Shown here one piece after another: positions 1 to 8,185 of a stretch of DNA of 64,000 nt (the stretch's first letter is position 1; each line of letters begins with the position of its first letter). Source of the stretch: DAISVY01 sp036826635 (lineage in GTDB: Bacteria > Zixibacteria > MSB-5A5 > GN15 > FEB-12); assembly GCA_036826635.1 (NCBI GenBank), contig DAISVY010000010.1, forward strand, positions 62,001-126,000, written 5' to 3'. A program made the position numbers and the translations under genes. The notes beneath the pieces are model-generated. The model saw only the letters and a list, made by a program, of their open reading frames with translations, was not told where the DNA came from and did no database searches.

Positions 1-781
1 GCTCAAGGCCGACTCGACCAATTTCTCCGTGGCTGTGCCGACCATCGGTATTTTCGGATACGAGTTACTTGGACACGAGGTAATAGACATGGTCGGTTTG
101 ACCGATTCCACCATTGCCCGATATTCCGAGGAACCGATTCCGGGTATGACGACAACCTGGAAAGAACGAAAACATAACAGCCGTTATTTGCTCGAAAAAG
201 CTCCCGATTACATCGTTTTTTCTACCGGTATCAAACCGTCGGCTCCGGCCGAGCGGGCATTATTACTGTATGAACCGTTCATGAATTCTTACCGGACGGT
301 GGGTTGGTATTATGTGAACCCGCTTACCCATGGCCGTGGTGTATTGATCAGTTCTTTCAAGAAAGTGCGTCCCGTTGAGGGAGAGCTGGTGCCCACTTAT
401 CCCGTGGAATACGTGCAGTATTACAAAACCGGTCTGGACTATTTAAGTCAGGGTAACCACCGCATGGCCGTGATTTACTATGACAGCGCCATGCATGTTT
501 CGCCCAAACCGTACTTTATATACCTGGTGTATCATCGGGCTTTCAGTATGATGGTGCTTCGGCAATTCGATCAGTCTTATCCCGTTATGGAGACCGTCCT
601 GGCCCGGGATTCAACCGTTTATGAAGCCCATGCCAACCTTTACCGATTGGCGGTATATATGGGAGATCAGAGGAAGATTGAGATTCACCGGCGCTGGCTT
701 AAGAAACTTGTCCCGTGGTATTACCCGAGGGTGGAAGCCAATGCCAGAGAATTGATTAGGCAGAGTGGCCGGAGGCCATAG
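1..781 (+). CDS. C-terminal part of a membrane glycosyltransferase-like protein with TPR-like tail (partial)
   Basis: The reading frame is already open at base 2, so the gene begins before the window; the GTG at 29 is probably not the start. About 260 residues remain. The first part, with the motif GHEVIDMVGLTDSTIA followed by a P-D-Y-I-V-F strand, resembles the soluble C-terminal domain found after the membrane region of PMT/ArnT-like (GT-C) sugar transferases. The last ~120 residues look like TPR helices (YKTGLDYLSQGNHRMAVIYY and similar). No transmembrane segment lies in the visible part, so the family call rests on the C-terminal domain only. Two tRNA genes follow on the same strand, but they have their own promoter. 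Confidence 0.55.
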   Translation, partial: LKADSTNFSVAVPTIGIFGYELLGHEVIDMVGLTDSTIARYSEEPIPGMTTTWKERKHNSRYLLEKAPDYIVFSTGIKPSAPAERALLLYEPFMNSYRTVGWYYVNPLTHGRGVLISSFKKVRPVEGELVPTYPVEYVQYYKTGLDYLSQGNHRMAVIYYDSAMHVSPKPYFIYLVYHRAFSMMVLRQFDQSYPVMETVLARDSTVYEAHANLYRLAVYMGDQRKIEIHRRWLKKLVPWYYPRVEANARELIRQSGRRP

Positions 782-797
782 ACGGTGGCGAAATAAG

Positions 798-825
798 TTG
801 ACAACGGTTGTTGTCGATATATATT
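798..825 (+). promoter_or_regulatory. Sigma70-type promoter of the tRNA-Gly/tRNA-Cys operon
   Basis: TTGACA at 798-803 and TATATT at 820-825 with a 16-base spacer. The predicted start is near 832, about 35 bases before tRNA-Gly. Confidence 0.7.
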
Positions 826-866
826 TAGACCGGCTCCCTTGTTGGGGGCCGAACAACATATCTCAA

Positions 867-941
<75 letters not shown>

Positions 942-949
942 ATTTTTCG

Positions 950-1021
<72 letters not shown>

Positions 1022-1046
1022 CTTTTTTTTATCCTCTTTCGATTTT

Positions 1047-1083
1047 GATATCCCCTATTTCAGGATAGGGTATCCTTCTTTTG
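1047..1083 (+). terminator. Probable terminator of the tRNA operon
   Basis: The hairpin GATA-tc-CCCTAT / ATAGGG-TATC is followed by CTTCTTTT. A T-run at 1022-1030 precedes it. It is weaker than the other terminators in the window. Confidence 0.45.
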
Positions 1084-1510
1084 TCGCCGTCAGCAAAACT
1101 ACTTGATCCGTGTTAGTCGGTTTTACGTGGTGATATTTTTGGTTAGGCCGGATAATTTGACTGACCGGTCATGGTCGGTCCGGCCATGTCGGGACAGTCG
1201 TCGAGTTGTTTGTGTGTGATCAGGCGACACGTCTTTCGATTAATGTATATCGCAGTCTATTTTTCGAAGGGCGTGTGCGAAGGTCGTTGTAATGTCCTGA
1301 TCGTCAACCAGATCACGAGAAAGACCTTGACATGATGCGAGCCTGCTTCTATAATATAAATGATAGCAGGACATACTAATCTTTATCAATTTTTGCAACT
1401 TGGTCAAAGCATGCCACGCTGGTGTGTGTGGTTGATTATTAGGCGACATTAGTTCAACATCCAATAATCAGGAACGCACGAGATGCGTGTGATTCCGGGA
1501 ATATCCTGGT
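1084..1510. other. Intergenic stretch without recognised gene
   Basis: About 430 bases between the tRNA terminator and the beta-helix gene. No reading frame in it looks protein-like on either strand and I see no structured RNA. It should hold the promoter of the gene at 1527, but I cannot pick a convincing -35/-10 pair. Confidence 0.5.
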
Positions 1511-1526
1511 AGCGTAGGGAGGTATT

Positions 1527-4500
1527 ATGGGTAGGACTGTCCTTGTTGTTTTAACCGGATTGCTCCTTCTGGTGAGCGCCGTGATTGCGGCTCCGGACGG
1601 GGAGCAATCCAAAACCTGGCCTGGATCGAAGGGGACGCCGAAAGCCACTTACACCGTGACCAACACGCTGGATGATGGTTCGGTCGGTTCGCTGAGATGG
1701 GCTATTAACTCGGCTAACGCCAGTCCGGGCACGGATCTGATTGATTTCAATATCGCTGGCGGTGGTCCGCAGACGATTTTCCCGGTGGCTCAACTGCCAC
1801 CGCTGACTGATCCTTTCGGCGTGGTCATCGACGGTTTTACTCAGCCGGGTGGCGCTACCGATGGGGGCAATCCGCCACGTACGGCTAACCTGCTTATTGA
1901 AATCGACGGTATTGCGGCGGGTCCTGCTCATGGGATATGGATTGTCTCTTCGTTTAACGAGATTCGAGGGTTGGTCATCAACAACTTCGAACAAGACGGT
2001 ATCAGGATCGAAGGCGCTATCGGTTTCGAAGATATCATTGCCAGTGACAACTACATTTATTGTTGTTTTGTCGGAACCGATCCGCCGGGACTGGCCCGTA
2101 AAGGGAACGGTCGTACTCAGAACCAGCTCTGGGCCGGGGTTCACATTTGCAACCAGGGCATGGACACGTACGCGATGCACAATTATATCGAAGGCTGCCT
2201 GATTTCCGCGAACTACGCTGAAGGTGTCGCTATTTGGGGTCCGATTGTGCCGGGTGACGTGTACATGAACTATGTTTATGCGTGTTATATCGGAACCGAC
2301 ATCAACGGGCTGGTTGATCTGGGTAACGACCATGAAGGCGTCTGTTTGTGCGAAGGAACGCACGATAATGAGATATTTTCCAATATCATCTCGGGGAATG
2401 ATTATGACGGTGTCGGTATTCAGGGCTATGGACCGGATGGAATAATCACTTTCTACAATCTGATATACGATAATGTCATAGGCGGTGATTACAATCGCAA
2501 CCCGTTGCCCAACCTGTACCACGGCGTAGCGGTGGGTGAATACGGTCCGGCCAAGTGGGGCTTTGCGATGGAGAACGTTATCGGTCCCAACAACGTGATC
2601 GAGAACAACGGGCGCGATGGTGTATCCATATGGGAGGATCTGTCAAACGACTGGAACGCCGACGCCAACCTGATTACTCAGAATTCGATGTATGACAACA
2701 CCGAGCTGGGTATCGATTTGCAAAACGATGGTGTTACGCCCAATGACGGGGGCGACCCGGATATAGGCCCCAATCAGTATGTCAACTTTCCGATTTTGAC
2801 CGGTGCGACGGTAGTGAGCGGAAACCTGACCGTGTCCGGTGTAATCGATATTGATACCGATCCGACTCAGGCCCAGGTTGAGGTTTTTCGGGCCGCGCCG
2901 GATCCGAGCGGGCACGGCGAGGGTGACATATATTTGGGTACGGCTGTTCCGGATGCCGCCGGTGGCTGGGCCTTGGTGCTGGCCCCATCACCCGTGGTTG
3001 TTGGCGACTGGGTCACGGCCACTACGACTGATATGAACCGCAACACGTCGGAATTTTCCGAGAATATGCAGGTCACCGGAGGAGAACCGCCGTGGGATTG
3101 CGAAGAAAATCCTCCTCCGGGCAAAACCGGCGGCGGCTATGAAATCGAGCCCAACTCGGAGTGTCAGAATGCCAATTATGCCGAGTGCGAGACGGCCTAT
3201 TGCGGTTACCTTGATATCGGGGATTTCGACTGGTGGACGGTCACGCTTCCGAGTGATACCTGTTATTGTCTGCACGTGAGAGTGTTTGCCGACGCCACCC
3301 CGGGTCAGTATGCCTACGGTTGCGGTCTTGATCCTTCCCTGGAAATTTACGCTGCCGACTGCGGCACGCTGTTGTATGCCAACGACAATTATATGGGCAC
3401 TTTCCCGGATGCCGAGGGTACTGACGCTCAGTACAGTTGCGAAACTGCGACCAACTGCTATCTGCCGGGAACGACCCTGAATATCAAAATTGCCGAAGGT
3501 GATGCCGACATTTCGGAAGGTCCGTACCTTCTGGTGATCAATTGTATTGAGTGTGAATGTCCGGACATGAGGGATAGGGTGGAATGCGAACCGCAGGACG
3601 GTGTCAATCCGAGTCATCCGCCGACCTATTGGTATGACGTTACTCCGGGCGATGGAACCGGTCGCTGTGATTTTCACGTTCTGGTTTTTGACAGCATCAG
3701 CAGTCATTACACCAATTGGGTAGAGCCGACCGGCTGGTCGCATCAGGTCCATAAGGTCGGAAGCGACTGGTGGGTTTCCTGGTGGAGCCCGGGTTGTACC
3801 AATCCGATTTACGGTACGTTCCGCTTCTCGTTCGATAATCCGTACAATTCCGTCTGGAGCAACTGGGTCACGACCAACAGTGGCACCAGTGATCCCCACA
3901 CCGGCGTCGTGGATTATACCGACAACCACGCTGATCAGATCGATGGTTACGGATATCACGTCCATGTTCCGTTCTGCGATCAGGAACCCTGGGATCACAA
4001 GATGCACTACCCGCAGTATCCCGATCCGTTCGGATGGGATGTCTATTGCTGGTATGATCCCGATCTGTTCATGATGGGCGATGACTGGATGTGTTCCGAA
4101 ACCGGCTGGGTTCAGGATATCCATTTCTGGGGTTCTTGGTACGACGATCTGGTGGGTGATATTCCGTTCTGGGTCTTCCGGATATGGAGTGACGTCCCGG
4201 CCGAGCAGAGTCCGACCGGTTACAGTATGCCCGGTGACATGCTTTGGGAGATTCCCATTGAGACGGTTGCCGGTTGGATCACGATTGTACCCGAAGATCC
4301 TTCGTTGCAAGGCTGGTACAATGTGCCGGAAGGTTCTTTGTTCCCGAATAACCACATGCAGTATTTCCGTTACGACGTGCTGCTGCCCGAGGAATTATGG
4401 TTCCATCAGGATGAGGGTACGATTTACTGGCTGACCATCACTCCGTACCTGGCGGATCCCGGTGTTACCATGTGGGGCTGGAAGTCGTCGCTCGATCACT

Positions 4501-4985
4501 GGAACGACGCTGCCGTTTGGGGACATGGTTTCCCTGAGTGGTATGCAATCAACGAACCGCCCGAGATGCAGGAGCCCTTGGATTTGGCCTTTGTGATTAC
4601 CGGTGGTCCGGGTGTTGAGCTTGGCGCGTGCTGCCACTGGTACTCGACCGACTGTGTGATTACCACCCAGGAGGCCTGCGAGGCCGACAGCGGTTATTAT
4701 CTCGGCGACGGTACGACTTGCGATCCGAACCCGTGTTATCACTGCTGTGTCGGGGCAAGTGTGGGTAATCTCGATTGCCTGCCCGGTATTGTCGATATGG
4801 GTGATTTGACGATTCTGATCGATCATCTGTTCATCAGCCTTAATCCGCTTTGCTGTATCGAAGAGGGCGACGTTGATCTGTCCGGTCAGCCGACCCCGAT
4901 ACCTTCGGATGTGGATATGAGTGACCTGACGATTCTGATCGATCATTTGTTCATCAGTCTCAATCCGTTGCCAGCGTGTCCGTAA
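1527..4985 (+). CDS. Secreted multidomain beta-helix protein with C-terminal tandem dockerin-like domain
   Basis: 1152 residues. GGGAGG lies 7 bases before the ATG. A signal peptide (residues 1-22, ending VIAA) leads to an exported protein. Residues ~40-420 begin with TNTLDDGSVGSLRWAI, typical of right-handed parallel beta-helix surface proteins, and carry N-x-I-x-x-N-x-x-G-I repeats. Residues ~435-515 form an Ig/CNA-like segment and ~545-685 a PPC-like domain (D-W-W-T-V). The Trp-rich ~700-1030 segment resembles the DUF7901 type. A short Cys-rich GACCHW...C module comes next. The last ~80 residues hold two dockerin-like EF-hand-type repeats (VDMGDLTILIDHLF, then VDMSDLTILIDHLF). The same tail ends the protein at 61835-63331. 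The substrate or ligand is unknown; a cell-surface role is inferred. Confidence 0.9.
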   Translation: MGRTVLVVLTGLLLLVSAVIAAPDGEQSKTWPGSKGTPKATYTVTNTLDDGSVGSLRWAINSANASPGTDLIDFNIAGGGPQTIFPVAQLPPLTDPFGVVIDGFTQPGGATDGGNPPRTANLLIEIDGIAAGPAHGIWIVSSFNEIRGLVINNFEQDGIRIEGAIGFEDIIASDNYIYCCFVGTDPPGLARKGNGRTQNQLWAGVHICNQGMDTYAMHNYIEGCLISANYAEGVAIWGPIVPGDVYMNYVYACYIGTDINGLVDLGNDHEGVCLCEGTHDNEIFSNIISGNDYDGVGIQGYGPDGIITFYNLIYDNVIGGDYNRNPLPNLYHGVAVGEYGPAKWGFAMENVIGPNNVIENNGRDGVSIWEDLSNDWNADANLITQNSMYDNTELGIDLQNDGVTPNDGGDPDIGPNQYVNFPILTGATVVSGNLTVSGVIDIDTDPTQAQVEVFRAAPDPSGHGEGDIYLGTAVPDAAGGWALVLAPSPVVVGDWVTATTTDMNRNTSEFSENMQVTGGEPPWDCEENPPPGKTGGGYEIEPNSECQNANYAECETAYCGYLDIGDFDWWTVTLPSDTCYCLHVRVFADATPGQYAYGCGLDPSLEIYAADCGTLLYANDNYMGTFPDAEGTDAQYSCETATNCYLPGTTLNIKIAEGDADISEGPYLLVINCIECECPDMRDRVECEPQDGVNPSHPPTYWYDVTPGDGTGRCDFHVLVFDSISSHYTNWVEPTGWSHQVHKVGSDWWVSWWSPGCTNPIYGTFRFSFDNPYNSVWSNWVTTNSGTSDPHTGVVDYTDNHADQIDGYGYHVHVPFCDQEPWDHKMHYPQYPDPFGWDVYCWYDPDLFMMGDDWMCSETGWVQDIHFWGSWYDDLVGDIPFWVFRIWSDVPAEQSPTGYSMPGDMLWEIPIETVAGWITIVPEDPSLQGWYNVPEGSLFPNNHMQYFRYDVLLPEELWFHQDEGTIYWLTITPYLADPGVTMWGWKSSLDHWNDAAVWGHGFPEWYAINEPPEMQEPLDLAFVITGGPGVELGACCHWYSTDCVITTQEACEADSGYYLGDGTTCDPNPCYHCCVGASVGNLDCLPGIVDMGDLTILIDHLFISLNPLCCIEEGDVDLSGQPTPIPSDVDMSDLTILIDHLFISLNPLPACP
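4791..4955 (+). repeat. Tandem dockerin-like coding repeat (two 45-base units 120 bases apart)
   Basis: Units at 4791-4835 and 4911-4955 are near-identical and encode V-D-M-(G/S)-D-L-T-I-L-I-D-H-L-F-I. The spacing of 120 bases (40 residues) is exactly that of the pair at 61865-62029. Confidence 0.85.
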
Positions 4986-5017
4986 ACGTTGGCCGATGAG
5001 AGTGAGTATTAGAGCTG

Positions 5018-5052
5018 ACGGTCGGTCCCTTTCCCGGGGCCGACCGTTTTTG
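5018..5052 (+). terminator. Intrinsic terminator after the beta-helix gene
   Basis: The 8-bp stem ACGGTCGG/CCGACCGT is followed by TTTTTGTG. Confidence 0.85.
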
Positions 5053-5233
5053 TGTCTGATAATATGAATTTACGGCAGCGCTCCGCCCGTTGTATTGTCC
5101 TGTGTTTTAAGGGCTTATGCTGGACGATTTTAGAAATAATAACTTGCCCGACGGTCTGCTCAGTTGTATATATGGGCCGATAGCTACGGATTTCAGATTG
5201 CTTTTGGTAGTGTTAACTTGGAGGTTTTGTACG

Positions 5234-5419
5234 ATGGCGATGAAGATTTCCGATGAGTGCACCGCTTGTGGGTTGTGTCTCCCCGAGTGCCCGACCGAAT
5301 CTATCAGCGAGGGAGATATCTACGTAATCAATCCGGATACCTGCAACGAGTGTGAGGATCAGGAAGACGGGCCGCATTGCCAGGCTGTGTGCCCGGTCGA
5401 CTGCATTGATCAGGCCTGA
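5234..5419 (+). CDS. 2[4Fe-4S] ferredoxin
   Basis: 61 residues, a soluble electron carrier. The ATG at 5234 is preceded by TTGGAGG. The longer frame reaching back to 5117 adds nothing ferredoxin-like. Cluster 1 is C-T-A-C-G-L-C-L-P-E-C. Cluster 2 is C-N-E-C-x8-C-Q-A-V-C-P-V-D-C, where the eight-residue insert between Cys 2 and 3 is the Allochromatium/YfhL-type arrangement, usually of very low potential. It has its own terminator and no obvious partner enzyme next to it, so its redox partners are unknown. Confidence 0.93.
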   Translation: MAMKISDECTACGLCLPECPTESISEGDIYVINPDTCNECEDQEDGPHCQAVCPVDCIDQA

Positions 5420-5444
5420 TTATTCCAGAGAATCGAACAAGAGG

Positions 5445-5474
5445 CGCCGCCTGCTTTGTGTGGGCGGCGTTTTG
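5445..5474 (+). terminator. Intrinsic terminator after ferredoxin
   Basis: CGCCGCC at 5445-5451 pairs with GGCGGCG at 5463-5469, followed by TTTTGTCTTTTT. Confidence 0.85.
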
Positions 5475-5502
5475 TCTTTTTCCGCGAGAGACATTCAGGG
5501 GT

Positions 5503-5606
5503 AAAAAAGAGGGCGCTACTCTGGTTGGGTAGAGGGGGCTAGGAAACTACCCAGGGACAGCAGAGAGTCACCCTCGTTGCTTTTATTGATGAAAGCTCAG
5601 ATGTCA
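5503..5606 (-). ncRNA. Candidate C-rich small RNA A
   Basis: Not recognised as a known family. Read on the minus strand, the RNA from ~5606 has an outer interrupted stem (GAGGG 5575-5571 with CCCTC 5513-5509, and ACTCT 5568-5564 with AGAGT 5522-5518). An inner hairpin GGGTAG/CTACCC has a loop that carries five Cs (5538-5534) followed by TCTACC. TTTTTT (5508-5503) follows the closing stem, which makes it an intrinsic terminator. A promoter at 5642-5613 on the same strand lies after the stop of the DUF1573 gene, so this should be a separate transcript of ~100 bases. Related elements sit at 14780-14952 and 34860-34973. Confidence 0.55.
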
Positions 5607-5612
5607 AATCTT

Positions 5613-5642
5613 AAAATAGATTCACATGTTTCTGTTTGTCAA
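5613..5642 (-). promoter_or_regulatory. Promoter of candidate small RNA A
   Basis: On the minus strand, TTGACA (5642-5637) and TATTTT (5618-5613) are separated by 18 bases. No open reading frame starts downstream; the only thing in its path is the structured RNA at 5606-5503. Confidence 0.65.
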
Positions 5643-5727
5643 GATTTTTTTCCCGAGAGCCTTTGAGCTTTGTCGCCATAAAGACCCGTGTTTGTTGTTA
5701 AATAACGCTATTATCGCTATTGTCGGT

Positions 5728-6426
5728 CTAATAAGTCACAACCTTTACCGGAATAGTCAACAACAAGGGTCGTTTCTGCCCGGCCACTTCAAGCGTAACC
5801 CGAAAATTGCTTAAATATGTCCCCGGTTTCAGGTTTTTGCGCGGAGAGACCTCGAATTCTATTCGTTTCCCCTTGTCGGCCTTATCCTTACGTGTTTTGA
5901 TCTCCACTATGTCGTCATGCGGATCAACCTGGACGACCTTGATGTAATCCATCGAAGTATTCAGCAGAGCGGATATCTTGCTCCTTTGCCCGCGCAGGAA
6001 GAAAAGACTGATCGGCTCCGGTTTTACCCCGTGGTCCCACTGGCCTATGGTGCTCACATAGGACAGCTTCATGCCCTCGTCCTCATCCGGCAAGTCGGCA
6101 GTGTGGACGCTGATGCTCTTGCGTGTGGGCCCATAGTAATTGGCGGTATTGAACCGCAGCAGGATAGAGGCCGTATCGCCGGGGGCCAGAACCGAGTCCA
6201 GAAAATGTATCGTCGAGCAGTCGCAGTTGGCACTGGCCCGGTCTATTTTGACCGTGTCATCACCCTTGTTAACCAATTGATAGTTATGCTGAATCTGGAA
6301 GTCGATGCCCACGCATCCGAAGTCGTAGGAAGTCTCAACCGGGACCAGGTCGGCCTGTACGGTCGAGGTCGACAGTGAAAGAAGTCCGAAAATGATCAGG
6401 ATAACGGTCAGTCGCACACTTGCCAT
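5728..6426 (-). CDS. DUF1573 domain exported protein
   Basis: 232 residues from the ATG at 6426, chosen because AAGGAAA sits ~7 bases upstream and because the longer frame would run into the preceding gene. The N-terminus is a signal peptide (MASVRLTVILIIFGLLSLS, ending VQA). Residues ~28-110 form the DUF1573 domain: YDFGCVG, a V-N-K-G-D-D strand, D-C-S-T and LAPGDTASILL. This is an ASH/MSP-like beta-sandwich common in Bacteroidetes and related phyla. The second half looks like a second beta-sandwich (E-V-S-P-R-K-N-L-K-P-G). The gene lies 11 bases after the synthase gene and is probably in its operon. The molecular role is unknown; it is probably periplasmic or surface exposed. Confidence 0.8.
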   Translation of the reverse strand: MASVRLTVILIIFGLLSLSTSTVQADLVPVETSYDFGCVGIDFQIQHNYQLVNKGDDTVKIDRASANCDCSTIHFLDSVLAPGDTASILLRFNTANYYGPTRKSISVHTADLPDEDEGMKLSYVSTIGQWDHGVKPEPISLFFLRGQRSKISALLNTSMDYIKVVQVDPHDDIVEIKTRKDKADKGKRIEFEVSPRKNLKPGTYLSNFRVTLEVAGQKRPLLLTIPVKVVTY

Positions 6427-6437
6427 AACGTTTTTCC

Positions 6438-7415
6438 TTACCTGCCGGCCAGGTATCCCTGAGCTTTCATCCAGTCGTCGTTGTAGCATTTGCTCAGATA
6501 TCTTATCCCGGCGTCGGCGAAAATCCCAACAATCAAATCATCGGGCCCGCAATCCCCGGCGATCTGTTCAATGGCCAGAGCAATTGAGCCCGAAGAACCG
6601 CCGCCGCAGATTCCTTCGGTTCGGGCAATCAGCCGGGCTCGATTAAAAGAGTCCTTGTCTGAGACCACGATCACATCATCGACCAGATTCGGGTACAGGG
6701 CTTTGGTGATGACATCCGTGCCGATCCCTTCCACGTCATACGTATGCCCCTGGACTACTTTCTTTTCGCGGATGAAATCGGCGAAGATGGAACCTTCCGG
6801 ATCCACCGCAATGCAGCGGATGGCCGGATTCTTCTCTTTAAGGAACTTGGCCGTGCCGGAGAATGTACCCCCGGTGCCGATACCGCAGACAAAATGGGTA
6901 ATCCGGCCGTCGGTTTGTGCCCAGATCTCCGGTCCGGTACTGTAGTAGTGGGCTTCGACATTTTCGTGGCTGTTGTACTGATCCATATCGAAATAGCCGT
7001 TTTCTTTGGCTATTTGCCGGGCCAGCAGATAGCAGCCTTCAGGATCGTCATGGCTGGCCTCGGTGGGGGTGATAATTACCTCAACGCCGAATGAGCGGAT
7101 CAAATCCACTTTTTCTTTGCTTGTTTTTTCCGGTGTGGTGACGATAGCCTTGAGACCGAGTGCCGCGCAAACCATGCCGAGAGCGGAACCGGTGTTGCCG
7201 GAAGTATTGTCGATAACCGTGCCGCCGGGTGCCAAGCGACCGTCTGCCATAGCCTTGGAGAGAATATGCAATACCATGCGGTCCTTGATCGAGCCGGTGG
7301 GACTGAAAAACTCAAGTTTGACGTAGGCTTTGGGGCCGTTTTGGGGCAGACCCGTTTTGAGGCGCACCAGCGGTGTGTGTCCAACCAGTTGAAGAACGTC
7401 CTCGTAAACCTGCAT
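6438..7415 (-). CDS. PLP-dependent cysteine synthase / cystathionine beta-synthase family protein
   Basis: 325 residues, fold-type II PLP enzyme of sulfur amino acid synthesis (beta-replacement on serine or O-acetylserine). Visible signatures are SPTGSIKDRM with the PLP lysine near residue 44, TSGNTGSALG binding the substrate carboxylate, GTGGTFSG for the PLP phosphate, and GGGSSGS near the C-terminus. The ending IRYLSKCYNDDWM resembles the catalytic core of cystathionine beta-synthases (RNYM-x-K-F-L-x-D-x-W-M) more than classic CysK, so the choice between O-acetylserine sulfhydrylase and CBS is open. There is no heme domain or C-terminal CBS pair. GAGGG precedes the ATG. It is first in an apparent operon with the DUF1573 gene. 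Confidence 0.9.
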   Translation of the reverse strand: MQVYEDVLQLVGHTPLVRLKTGLPQNGPKAYVKLEFFSPTGSIKDRMVLHILSKAMADGRLAPGGTVIDNTSGNTGSALGMVCAALGLKAIVTTPEKTSKEKVDLIRSFGVEVIITPTEASHDDPEGCYLLARQIAKENGYFDMDQYNSHENVEAHYYSTGPEIWAQTDGRITHFVCGIGTGGTFSGTAKFLKEKNPAIRCIAVDPEGSIFADFIREKKVVQGHTYDVEGIGTDVITKALYPNLVDDVIVVSDKDSFNRARLIARTEGICGGGSSGSIALAIEQIAGDCGPDDLIVGIFADAGIRYLSKCYNDDWMKAQGYLAGR

Positions 7416-7441
7416 ACCCTCGTCCTGAAATTGGTTTACAG

Positions 7442-7468
7442 TTTATACAATTGATGACATCATTTCAA
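7442..7468 (-). promoter_or_regulatory. Possible promoter of the synthase gene
   Basis: On the minus strand, TTGAAA (7468-7463) and TATAAA (7447-7442) with a short 15-base spacer, ~27 bases before the ATG at 7415. Confidence 0.4.
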
Positions 7469-7502
7469 GGGCTTAATTCCTGTTTTCACCGAGTCTTTTA
7501 GG

Positions 7503-7532
7503 TTGACAAGGCTCGGCGCTAACCCCTAAATA
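7503..7532 (+). promoter_or_regulatory. Possible promoter of the SPOR lipoprotein gene
   Basis: TTGACA at 7503-7508 and the weak -10 TAAATA at 7527-7532 (18-base spacer), 80 bases before the start codon. Confidence 0.45.
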
Positions 7533-7611
7533 GCCTCCGTAAATTGATAGGCTCTCGCACAGCGAGGGGAGAGCGTCCGATGCGGCATTGAAGCCCATTG
7601 TCGGAGGGACT

Positions 7612-8094
7612 ATGAGATTTGTGACAATTGTCTTGGTCGGCTGCCTGATTTTGGCTTTGGTAACCGGGTGTTCCGAGAAGCAGAAGGAAGCCGAGAAACT
7701 TGAGCAAGAAATGCGTCAGATGGGGAACGACACCGGCGTTGTGGCCGGAGAAACTACGGCCGGGACAGCCGCGGAGTCGTCTCCGATAGCTGATGCTTCG
7801 GCGATACCGGAAGAAGAAGCGCCTGATATCAGTGGGATGCCGCCGGCTCCTCTGGGCGATGGTTACACTGTGCAGGTGGCGGCCTGCGAAGAGGCGGAGT
7901 TCTCCCGTCATCTTGTCGATCTGTATAAAACGAGAGGCTACCAGCCGTTTGTACAGACTACCGTTCAGGGCGGTGTGACGTATTACCGGGTCCGAATCGG
8001 CAATTTTGATACCAAGGCGGAAGCCGACGGACTCAAGCGGGAACTTGCGGACAGGTTCTCGCTCGATCCCTGGGTTACTTCTTTGGGAGAGTAA
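7612..8094 (+). CDS. SPOR-domain lipoprotein
   Basis: 160 residues. The ATG at 7612 has CGGAGGG 4 bases upstream; the upstream in-frame codon at 7588 has no such site. The signal peptide ends in a lipobox (L-V-T-G-C), followed by a charged coiled-coil-like stretch and an acidic, Ala/Glu-rich linker. Residues ~82-160 form a SPOR domain (GYTVQVAAC, YRVRIGNF, F-D-T-K-A-E-A-D). SPOR domains bind denuded glycan strands of septal peptidoglycan, so a cell-division or cell-wall role in the periplasm is likely. The gene is monocistronic, bounded downstream by a strong hairpin. Confidence 0.9.
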   Translation: MRFVTIVLVGCLILALVTGCSEKQKEAEKLEQEMRQMGNDTGVVAGETTAGTAAESSPIADASAIPEEEAPDISGMPPAPLGDGYTVQVAACEEAEFSRHLVDLYKTRGYQPFVQTTVQGGVTYYRVRIGNFDTKAEADGLKRELADRFSLDPWVTSLGE

Positions 8095-8127
8095 CCGCAC
8101 GGCGACAAATTTCTATTCTTATGCTTA

Positions 8128-8165
8128 AAGGGTGGTCAGGGAAATTTCCCCGACCACCCTTTTTA
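8128..8165. terminator. Terminator between convergent genes
   Basis: AAGGGTGGTC (8128-8137) pairs perfectly with GACCACCCTT (8152-8161), then TTTT. It serves the lipoprotein gene on the plus strand and may also act for the S9 peptidase gene coming from the other side. Confidence 0.85.
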
Positions 8166-8185
8166 ATTCGATAAGTCGATTCTGT

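Noticed and set aside
1240..1464. 74-codon minus-strand frame in the intergenic region after the tRNAs
   Set aside because: No ribosome binding site, unusual composition compared with neighbours and no recognisable domain.
2988..4355. 455-codon open frame on the minus strand
   Set aside because: It is antisense to the beta-helix protein, whose signal peptide, domain order and tail are clear. The frame has no ribosome site or recognisable motif and reflects codon bias of the sense gene.
5626..5814. 62-codon plus-strand frame after the ferredoxin
   Set aside because: It overlaps the promoter of small RNA A and the end of the DUF1573 gene, has no ribosome site and its product has no protein-like pattern.
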